From: Strix aluco
Taxonomy: Eukaryota > Chordata > Aves > Strigiformes > Strigidae
Length of the DNA stretch: 64,000 nt
Direction: 5' to 3'
Assembly (NCBI RefSeq): GCF_031877795.1
Contig: NC_133940.1
Coordinates: forward strand, 8,619,985-8,683,984
Shown one piece after another: positions 51,501 to 56,700 of the stretch. The notes under the pieces were generated by a model that was given only the letters and a program-made list of their open reading frames with translations, was not told the origin of the DNA and searched no databases. The stretch's first letter is position 1, and each line of letters starts with the position of its first letter. A program made the translations under genes and the position numbers.

Positions 51501-52293
51501 TGCAGCATCGCACATTTTGTTTAAACATCGTTGTGACACCTTCTCACAAAGAGGCACACGCCGCATTCTGAGATGCTTTAATCACCGGTATTGTCACTAA
51601 AAACGGGTTCAGACCCGTCATTTCTGTCAGGTACCTGTGCAGGAGCATCCCCAGCCGCCGGGCGGGGGGAGAAGGGGCAGGCGCCGTCGGGGGACGGTAA
51701 GAGCCCAGGCGTGGGGGGCCGGGGGGGAGAGGGGGTGACTAGGGGGTGGCTTAGGCCGGGCCCGCCCTGGCGCACCGGCTGGCGCTCCGCCATCTGCTGC
51801 AGTGTCGGGGTGCTCTGCGCAGGGTGGGGCCCCGCGGGGTGCAGCCCCCCCCCCCCAAGGGCGATCCCCCGACTGTGCATCCTCCTGGGGGTCCTGTCAG
51901 AGGCCCTGCTGGGGGGGGGGTGTGTGTGTGCACCTCCCCGGCCCTGTGAGCCCCCCCCGGGGAAAGCCGCATCCTACCGGGGGATGCATCCAACCCGAGC
52001 AGTCCCCCGCGGCGCGGCGTGGGGGGGCTGAGGTGGGGGGCTGCCACCTCTGCGGGCTTTCCCCTCGGGGGTGCATCCTGCGGGGTGACCCCGGGCGGAC
52101 GGGGAGGGGGTTTCCGCCGTGCCTGGGCCGGGCCCGGCGCCGTGACCATGCGCAAACCGCACCGCGCCCCGCGGGGACACCCCCCCCCCCCCGCCCGCTA
52201 CCGCCCCGCGGTGCCGGCGGCCGGGCCGGCCCTACCTGCGCCCAGCAGCGCGGCGAAGGCGAGGAGGAGCCCCAGGAGGCGGCGGCCGGCCAT
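21473..52293 (-). CDS. CD99L2: CD99L2, CD99-like protein 2 (whole gene, 11 coding exons)
   Basis: CD99L2 is a type I membrane glycoprotein of the CD99 family that supports leukocyte transmigration at endothelial junctions. Joining the exons listed below gives 777 bp, 258 residues (human: 262). Layout: signal peptide about 1-20; acidic ectodomain 21-182 with repeated FDLADAL-like modules (exons 2, 4, 6, 7) and Thr/Pro/Lys linkers fit for O-glycosylation; transmembrane helix about 183-205; basic stop-transfer QQKK at 206-209; tail to 258. No NxS/T sequon was seen. The membrane exon (TIAGIASALAMALIGAVSS then YISYQQKKFCFSIQ) and the tail (QGLNAEYVKGEN, VKYS...TQSAEPP) match human CD99L2 as I recall it and differ from CD99. 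All ten junctions are GT-AG and phase 1. The neighbour MTMR1, tail to tail, agrees with human synteny. Confidence 0.95.
21538..21985 (-). other. CD99L2: CD99L2 intron 10
   Basis: A 448-bp intron between the two tail exons. Nothing is recognised in it beyond the pyrimidine tract next to exon 11. Confidence 0.9.
21986..22051 (-). CDS. CD99L2: CD99L2 coding exon 10 (cytoplasmic tail)
   Basis: 66 bp, phase 1-1, acceptor ACTTCTCAG and donor CCAAG|GTGAG. It encodes residues 216-237, QGLNAEYVKGENMEAVVSEE then PQ. The corresponding human residues, recalled as QGLNADYVKGENLEAVVCEE, differ at only three positions. Skipping it would keep the frame. Confidence 0.96.
22052..24687 (-). other. CD99L2: CD99L2 intron 9
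   Basis: A 2.6-kb intron. The half near exon 10 is GC-rich with many chance ORFs. The segment 23570-23900 is AT-rich and contains a perfect 16-bp palindrome (23630-23645). No exon recognised. Confidence 0.85.
23630..23645. repeat. Perfect 16-bp palindrome ATGCATTGCAATGCAT
   Basis: ATGCATTGCAATGCAT equals its own reverse complement. It includes ATGCAT and a TTGCAA core (C/EBP-like half-sites meeting at the centre). It lies in an AT-rich island of CD99L2 intron 9. A regulatory role is speculation. Confidence 0.6.
24688..24807 (-). CDS. CD99L2: CD99L2 coding exon 9 (transmembrane exon)
   Basis: 120 bp, phase 1-1, acceptor CCTCACAG and donor CCAGC|GTAAG. It encodes residues 176-215: a short juxtamembrane stretch (GRVAETG), the hydrophobic helix TIAGIASALAMALIGAVSS plus YISY, then QQKKFCFSIQ. 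The small-residue pattern (GxxxA/GxxxS) fits helix packing. This is the most conserved exon of the family and the strongest evidence for CD99L2 over CD99, whose helix ends AYQKKKLCF. A Cys follows the membrane at about residue 211. Confidence 0.97.
24808..24911 (-). other. CD99L2: CD99L2 intron 8 (104 bp)
   Basis: A very short intron, near the lower limit for vertebrate splicing, and GC-rich. Donor GGAG|GTGGGT, acceptor TGTGCCTCACAG. Confidence 0.9.
24912..24947 (-). CDS. CD99L2: CD99L2 coding exon 8 (12-codon Gly/Ser/Asp micro-exon)
   Basis: 36 bp, phase 1-1, acceptor CTCTTGCAG|GTGCGGG and donor GGTGGAG|GTGGGT. It encodes GAGGSTDSDYGG (residues 164-175), a flexible acidic spacer that matches the human YGSNDDPGSG segment only in composition. 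It is assigned from its phase, its splice sites and its place between two secure exons. At 36 bp it is a candidate for regulated inclusion. Confidence 0.88.
24948..26038 (-). other. CD99L2: CD99L2 intron 7
   Basis: A 1.1-kb GC-rich intron. Nothing is recognised in it apart from overlapping chance ORFs on both strands. Confidence 0.85.
26039..26101 (-). CDS. CD99L2: CD99L2 coding exon 7 (acidic FSDDDL module)
   Basis: 63 bp, phase 1-1, acceptor TTCCTGTTATTTTTAAAG and donor AAAG|GTAAG. It encodes GFSDDDLASIVDGGYSPDKK plus K (residues 143-163). The human counterpart I recall is GFSDKDLEDIVGGGEYKPDKGK. This is one of the short acidic modules characteristic of the CD99/CD99L2 ectodomain. Confidence 0.96.
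26102..28741 (-). other. CD99L2: CD99L2 intron 6
   Basis: A 2.6-kb intron carrying the CR1 copy at 26844-27320. The rest is GC-rich next to the CR1 and AT-rich at 26640-26840 and 28040-28130. No exon seen. Confidence 0.85.
26844..27320 (-). mobile_element. CR1 LINE, 5'-truncated 3' end
   Basis: On + it begins CATAGAATTATAGAATGG then TTTGGGTTGGAAGGGACC, the reverse complement of the avian CR1 3' end (…CCATTCTATAATTCTATG). It continues through the familiar CCATGGGCAGGGACACC, GGTTGCTCAAAGCCCCGTCC, GGGCAACCTGTGCCA and GATGCAGCCCAGGA landmarks. So the element lies in the minus orientation, the same as CD99L2 transcription, and is 5'-truncated near 27320, the usual state of CR1 copies. The far boundary is approximate. 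No reverse transcriptase coding remains. Confidence 0.93.
28742..28834 (-). CDS. CD99L2: CD99L2 coding exon 6 (FDLADALDD module, tandem donor)
   Basis: 93 bp, phase 1-1, acceptor GTTTTCTAG. It encodes residues 112-142 with the core DFDLADALDDKNDGKDAGRP, which I recall in human as DFDLADALDDRNDRDDGRRKP. The 3' edge has two possible donors six bases apart (GCCAG|GTGAAG and GTGAAG|GTATG). Both leave phase 1, so transcripts may include or lack Gly-Glu. I used the distal donor; the proximal one would end the exon at 28748. Confidence 0.94.
28835..29750 (-). other. CD99L2: CD99L2 intron 5
   Basis: A 916-bp intron. No exon or repeat recognised. Confidence 0.88.
29751..29825 (-). CDS. CD99L2: CD99L2 coding exon 5 (Thr/Lys/Pro linker)
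   Basis: 75 bp, phase 1-1, acceptor CTCCCTTCAG and donor CCCAG|GTGAG. It encodes DNSFWDVIRTTKQPKTTRAP then PKHNP (residues 87-111). The human linker KQPWDHTTTTTTNRPGTTRAP is similar in content. The Thr/Pro richness suggests mucin-type O-glycosylation of the extracellular stalk. The Asn at 88 is not in an NxS/T sequon. Confidence 0.92.
29826..30687 (-). other. CD99L2: CD99L2 intron 4
   Basis: An 862-bp GC-rich intron. No other feature seen. Confidence 0.88.
30688..30783 (-). CDS. CD99L2: CD99L2 coding exon 4 (FDLADYFD module)
   Basis: 96 bp, phase 1-1, acceptor CTCTCCTGCAACAG and donor CCAG|GTACTAC. It encodes residues 55-86: the module GFDLADYFDTPLETTTKPA followed by a Lys/Pro-rich stalk (KPTAKPFPRPGKP). 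It parallels exon 6, which suggests that the ectodomain grew by exon duplication. Family similarity is good at FDLAD and loose elsewhere. Confidence 0.93.
30784..32244 (-). other. CD99L2: CD99L2 intron 3
   Basis: A 1.5-kb GC-rich intron with nothing recognised beyond chance ORFs. Confidence 0.87.
32245..32283 (-). CDS. CD99L2: CD99L2 coding exon 3 (13-codon linker micro-exon)
   Basis: 39 bp, phase 1-1, acceptor CTTGTCTGTTTTGTCACAG and donor GGGACAG|GTGAGA. It encodes PTPKGPRKPAGGT (residues 42-54), a Pro/Lys/Gly linker. The splice sites are strong and the phase is the only one compatible with its neighbours. Similarity alone could not assign so short an exon. A possible cassette for alternative splicing. 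Confidence 0.87.
32284..34554 (-). other. CD99L2: CD99L2 intron 2
   Basis: A 2.3-kb intron. No exon recognised. Confidence 0.87.
34555..34620 (-). CDS. CD99L2: CD99L2 coding exon 2 (mature N-terminus)
   Basis: 66 bp, phase 1-1, acceptor TTCTTTGTCTCCAG and donor CGAC|GTAAGT. It encodes residues 20-41, GHGDDPGDFSLEDALYDLST plus KR. The core GDFSLEDALYDL matches the human DDFNLEDAV segment at the start of the mature protein. Signal cleavage should fall at or just before this exon. Confidence 0.93.
41394..41722. repeat. C/A-rich minisatellite (22-bp monomer, 44-bp dimer)
   Basis: About 15 copies of a 22-bp unit of the form CCTCCACCACCAAACC... alternate with a variant CCTTCACCATCAAATC..., giving a 44-bp higher-order dimer. 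The middle dimers (41455-41570) are almost identical and the edges are degenerate. The + strand is nearly free of G, so the CD99L2 pre-mRNA carries a G/U-rich GGTGGAGGCTGG-type array. The array is open in three + frames, which explains the Pro/Ser/Thr-rich ORFs there. They are not genes. Confidence 0.93.
45561..45603. repeat. 10-bp perfect inverted repeat, TTTCATGACT / AGTCATGAAA
   Basis: The arms at 45561-45570 and 45594-45603 are exact reverse complements around a 23-base AT-rich spacer, in an AT-rich island of CD99L2 intron 1. Each arm holds a TGACT half-site. Function unknown. Confidence 0.6.
52236..52293 (-). CDS. CD99L2: CD99L2 coding exon 1 (signal peptide)
   Basis: The ATG (complement of 52291-52293) lies in a strong context, GCGACATGG, with G at -3 and +4. 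Nineteen codons plus one base precede the donor GCGCAG|GTAGG. The product MAGRRLLGLLLAFAALLGA is a textbook signal peptide: basic n-region RR, Leu/Ala hydrophobic core, small residues before cleavage. It does not resemble the human signal sequence residue by residue, as is normal. The frame stays open upstream for 322 codons without a stop, so this Met is chosen for its signal peptide and context and not because of a stop codon. Confidence 0.9.
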
Positions 52294-52342
52294 GTCGCGG
52301 CGGGGCTGCGCGTCTGCCGCGGGCTCGGCCGCTGCCTCCGCC

Positions 52343-52370
52343 GGGGCGGGACGGGGCGGGACGGGGCGGG
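52343..52370. promoter_or_regulatory. CD99L2: Three GC boxes at 10-bp spacing
   Basis: GGGGCGGG occurs at 52343-52350, 52353-52360 and 52363-52370, separated by AC, in a GGGACGGGGC repeat about one helical turn long. These are consensus Sp/KLF sites 50-77 bases upstream of the start codon. They may also fold as a G-quadruplex on the + strand. Confidence 0.7.
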
Positions 52371-52733
52371 CGCACGGCGCCGCCGCCCCCCGCTCCCCGC
52401 CGCCTCCCCCCGCTCCCGGCCGCCGCTCCCCGCCCGGCCCCGGCCCCCCGGCGGGGAGGGGCGCGCGTCCGGGAAGCGGCGGGGTCCCGGCCCGGCGGGA
52501 GCTGCGGCTCCCCCCGGGGCTTTGCTGAGCCCCGGCCGCGGGGGCTGCCGCGCTGGGCGGCTCCGTGCCCTGCCCGTTCCGTTGCGGCGGAAGCGCCGTC
52601 CTGCCGCCGGGATCAGCGCCGTGTTCACTCACCGGAGGGGGGAGAATCCGCGCTGCAAAGAGCGATGAGGAGAAGCGCGGAAAAGCTCTGCGGGGCTTTG
52701 GGTTGCTGCTGCCTGGATGGGATGCGCCGGGCG

Positions 52734-53147
52734 GGGGGGAACCCCCGGGGCCGTGGGAGCCGTCCGTGCCGGCCGGGGGGGACCCCCGGGGCCGTGGGAG
52801 CCGTCCGTGCCGGCCGGGGGGGACCCCCGGGGCTGTGGGAGCCCTGTGTGCCGGCCAGCGGGGGACGTCAGGGACTGTGGGAGCCCTGTGTGCTGGCCGG
52901 GGGGACCCCAGGGACGGTGGGAGCCCTGTGTGCCGGCCAGGGGGGGACCTCAGCGACGGTGGGAGCCCTGTGTGCTGGCCGGAGGGGGACCCCAGGGACG
53001 GTGGGAGCCCTGTGTGTCGGCCAGAGGGGGACCCCAGGGATGGTGGGAGCCCTGTGTGCCGGCCAGAGGGGGACCCCAGGGACGGTGGGAGCCCTATGTG
53101 CCGGCTGGGGGGAACCCCAGGGACGGTGGGAGCCCTGTGTGCTGGCC
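52734..53147. repeat. GC-rich promoter minisatellite, 10 units of 40-42 bp
   Basis: Ten tandem units share the core GGTGGGAGCCCTGTGTG followed by a CCGGCC or CTGGCC and a G run. The first two are a diverged subtype (CCGTGGGAGCCGTCCGTG) almost identical to each other, while units 5-10 form a second subtype. The array starts about 440 bp upstream of the CD99L2 ATG. It lacks stop codons in several frames on both strands, which produces the long repetitive ORFs here. Copy number is likely polymorphic. Confidence 0.94.
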
Positions 53148-53297
53148 GGGGGGCAGCAGCGGTGCCGGGGTACGGCGATGGTGCAGGCGGGGGTGCTCGG
53201 CCCCGCTCCTGGGGAGGGGTTCCGCAGAAGTGCAGAGGAGGGAGCTGCTGCGATTTCACCCTTTAATGCCAAGTTTTTAACGTGGAGGTTACGGAGC

Positions 53298-53522
53298 CAT
53301 AGAAATGTTGGCTGGAAGCGACCTCTGGAGGTCTTTAGCCCGAACGCCCCCTCGGAGCGGGACCCACGGGCAGCAGGTCACATCAGCCATGGCTTTGTCT
53401 GACGGGGAGTTGAAAACCTCCAGGGATGGAGGCTCTCCCACCTCCCTGGGTGACCTACGGCAGTGCTGCCCCACTGCCTAAGAAAGGAGATTCTCCCGGG
53501 TCCAGCCTGACCCTCCCGCTGA
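53298..53522 (-). mobile_element. CR1 LINE fragment (minus orientation)
   Basis: It begins CATAGAAATGTTGGCTGGAA then GCGACCTCTGGAGGTC, the complement of a CR1 3' end. It continues with GGGAGTTGAAAACCTCCAGG, CTCCCACCTCCCTGGG and AGGAGATTCTCCCGGGTCC landmarks of avian CR1. Diverged and 5'-truncated; the distal boundary is approximate. Confidence 0.85.
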
Positions 53523-53600
53523 CCCTGACCACTTCTTTAGCCATCACTCCTGTTGTGTTGCCTGCCACTGCCAAGAAGAGTTTGGCTCTGTCATCTTAAT

Positions 53601-53712
53601 AACTTAGGGATATGGTGTAGTTGGGAACTGTCAGTGATAGGTTAACGGTTAGACTAGATGATCTTCAAGGTCCTTTCCAACCTAGGTGATTCTGTGATTC
53701 TTTGATTCTGTA
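53601..53712 (+). mobile_element. CR1 LINE 3' end (plus orientation)
   Basis: TTAGACTAGATGATCTTCAA then GGTCCTTTCCAACCTAGGTG is followed by three tandem copies of the octamer GATTCTGT/GATTCTTT, the hallmark CR1 3' terminus. It is only about 110 bp long, severely 5'-truncated, and faces the fragment at 53298-53522. Confidence 0.9.
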
Positions 53713-56700
53713 ACTGCCCTTAAGTAGCTGTAAACTGCGATTAGAGCTGCTGTCAGCCGCCTCCTTGCCAAAGCAAACAAGCTGTCCCTTGTAGTTCATA
53801 TGCACCAGGTGCTGGTCCCTTTTCCCTACCTCTCTTTTAAATGGGGGGAGGGAATTGTTAATAATACAGTAAATATCTTCTTTGTTGATATTTGTAGGTT
53901 GTTTCACTACAGAAAATGGGGTGGGGGTGCAGCCTGTATTTAAGAGGAATTCCTAAAGCCTTAGTGGGGTCTGAAAGCCTGAAGAAGTGTCTGGGTTGTC
54001 CTAGTCCCACCCCACTTTACAGCAGTTGGGTGATACTGCTGTCCCCGGCTGCTCCAAGCCGAGTGTCAGTGCTTGGTGGGACCATCACTTGAAATAGTGA
54101 GCAAACAGACCATGGAGGAGTTACAGTCCTACGTAGAAGTTGTGTAGAAGAAGGATGTGGTGGGATTGCAAGGGGAGGGATGCTCTGTTGCTGATTTTCA
54201 TCGGTGGCCATGCAGAAGATTGTAGGCTCCACGGCTCCCAGTGCCTCGCCTTCCACAAAGCTTCTGGGGGGAAGGTCTCTAAAACCCTCCCCAGAGGGGT
54301 GTCGGTACGTTAGCTGGCTCAGCGTGCTCGTGTCATGCCGTCGGAGTTGCAGATGCTTCCGTACTGTGCAATTCAGTCGCTGTGGCAGTGACTAACAGGA
54401 GTATCAGGGGTCCCAGATTGCAGAGAAGCTAAACTGGAGAAGATGCAGTTCAGCTGCTACACAAGGCCATCCGTGCCTCTCTTCCTATTTATACAAAGAG
54501 ATATTCAGGATTATAGTCCTGTTCAAATCAAACTAAAGGAAACTAGCAGGACAACATTTGTACCTTCCCACTCTGGTTCCCCAATAACCTCTCCATCAGC
54601 TATTTGCATTTCAATGGCTTTGCAAGCCTCTGGTAATTGTTGGGGGAGGAGGCGGGTAAAAAGGCTATTATATTAGAGTTAGATCAGCTTTAGCAAGCCT
54701 GAAGGCATGAGAGAGCATCGCAGCAGCTGATGCAACCCGTGACAGTATATTGTTTGCCGTTCTGTGTGAGCCTGGGGTGTGCACCAATGCTTGTGAGTTG
54801 ATTCATAATTACAAAGAAATGTATGAATGTAGCGTTTAATTGGCAGGAAGGCAGCAGCAGTGCTGCGCTCTGAAGCTGGAGGGAGACGGGGCGGTACAAA
54901 CCCGGAATTCATGTTGGAACCACTCCTCTGGCTAAACCCCGCCACCACCCGAGGGTGCCGTCCCTGGCCCGCCGTGGCCAGCCGGAGCTGGGGCTGTGTG
55001 TGACAGGCCCAAGTTGTGTCTTTAAGGGAGGCTGAGCCCAAGGCAGCTGGCGAGCCTGGGGACTGGCCAGCAAGTGACTCAGCATCGCCTGACCCATGCC
55101 CAGGAGTCCAGGCTATTCTTGGTTTGGGGTGTGTTTAAGGCAGGCAGCCCAGGCGTAAACGCTTCCAGTTGCTCCACAGAGGATGTGCCCGTGCTGAGGC
55201 TGGAGCCTCGTACACGCTATGTCGTCCAGGACTGCAGCGCCGTCTTCCCGTTGGATCACTTTCCTCCAAGCTCGAGGGGGCTACGACCTTTTCATTTGCT
55301 TTTCTTGAGCTAGGTTAAAGCTGTAATCTTTAAATAGCAGATAAACAGCCATTGGAGAAACTTTCAGTGGGAAAATATACTTGCTTCCCATTATGTTTTG
55401 ACAGGTATCATGCTTAACTCTTCTTGCTGCCTTTGAAAATCTGCTCCCTGGGCTTAGCATGCTTTTGTCTCTGAGCAAAAATATGTTTAAAGGGAAGGGG
55501 AAACACTGATCAGGAGATGTAATGCTGGGTCAGACAAAAATCTGATTTAGAATCTTTTTCTTCCTAAATCTATTCAAATAATTTAGCAGGCTCAGAACAT
55601 ATAATCCATTAGATCTCAGAGCCCCTCGCAGGCACTAATCAATTACCCTTGATAAGTGATGGACACATAAAAAGCATCAATTTAGCTGCTACTGAAGTGC
55701 TGCTGTTTTAAAAGCAGAATGAGCTGTCATGTAGCAATGCATAGCCTTGCCACAGCTATCTGTGATGGAAAATGAAAATACTATACACAATTTCAGAGGC
55801 TGAATTACATTTCCACCTGTGTCCATCTCCTGCCTGAGGTATTGTTGTTTTATGGCCCTTGTTTCCAAATACAAGTCTTTTTTAAGTAAAAAAATTGCTA
55901 ATTTGGGGATCTTTTAAATTCCCTTATTAAGCTGGAATGAATCTGGTTAAATTTTCTAAATGCCTTGTTTTTGGAAGTCTTGATGAAAGTTCTGATCCAA
56001 GTGGTTCCTTTAAAAAAAAAAAAAAAACAAAACCCAAGCAAGTAGTACTATAAGATGGCAACACTACAAACAGCCTTTAGCCTGCACCACCCCAGCAGCC
56101 CTGTGGTTAAAGGACTCGGGGATATTCCCAGTCTCTTCCGTCACAGCTGCATCACCGTGGAGCAGGAAGGAGTAGGTTTCCCTGGGCAATGGGCTGGCGG
56201 GTCGCCCTGCTGCTGGCTCTGGTCCTCTGCCAGAGCTGGGATCCAGCAGACTTCAGTGCCAGCAGCTGGGCTGAGGGAGTGGCTGGGGGTGTTTGGGGCT
56301 CGGCTCCCCCCCAGCCTGAAGCATGCTGTGGCTGGCTGCGGTGGCTCGCCCGGTGGAAGTCACGGCTGAGTAGAGCTCCCTGTAAACAGACTTACTTACT
56401 CCGCTTCTCACCGCCTGCCAAGCGCCGCGTACTACTCGCCGTAACCATCTTCCCAGAGAGCCTCCGGTCTTGGTCCTTGCAGGACTGATGCATTGGGGGA
56501 TATTTGTACAAGCTAATTTTAAGTATGTCATTCCTCTGCTTAAATTAGATGTCTAGACTCCTGCTATAATCAAAGGTGAGAGGCAGGTTCCTAATTACAG
56601 TGCTCTGAATCACCCCCTAAAAGATCCCTTGTCTGTATGGGGAGCATGGGCACCTTATGCAGATGCTTAAAACGGGTCTGAATATTCCCTGTTGTGTGCT

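Larger units (their letters stand above)
34621..52235 (-). other. CD99L2: CD99L2 intron 1 (17.6 kb)
   Basis: A large first intron. It is mostly GC-rich, with many overlapping chance ORFs, and is interrupted by AT-rich islands (about 35290-35440, 37381-37500, 38600-38720, 43081-43140, 45541-45650, 48340-48620, 50690-50830) that read like regulatory sequence. It carries the minisatellite at 41394-41722 and, near its 5' end, the downstream part of the CpG island. No further coding exon was found. Those seen already number 11, as I recall for human. Confidence 0.82.
51600..53400 (-). promoter_or_regulatory. CD99L2: CD99L2 CpG-island promoter
   Basis: Very GC-rich, CpG-dense sequence surrounds the first exon, in sharp contrast to the flanks. 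No TATA box is evident near the start. Three GC boxes (52343-52370) and G/C homopolymer runs (about 51850-51865, 51909-51923) fit a broad, Sp1-type housekeeping promoter. The transcription start is not determinable. It should lie a few tens to hundreds of bases above 52293. Long ORFs on both strands here are by-products of base composition. Confidence 0.8.

Noticed and set aside
51751..53402. Long Pro/Gly/Arg-rich ORFs on both strands (up to 353 codons) around the CpG island
   Set aside because: They come from stop-poor GC-rich sequence and the 41-bp minisatellite. They overlap in several frames and lack domains. Only the segment from the Met at 52293 to the donor at 52236 is supported as coding.
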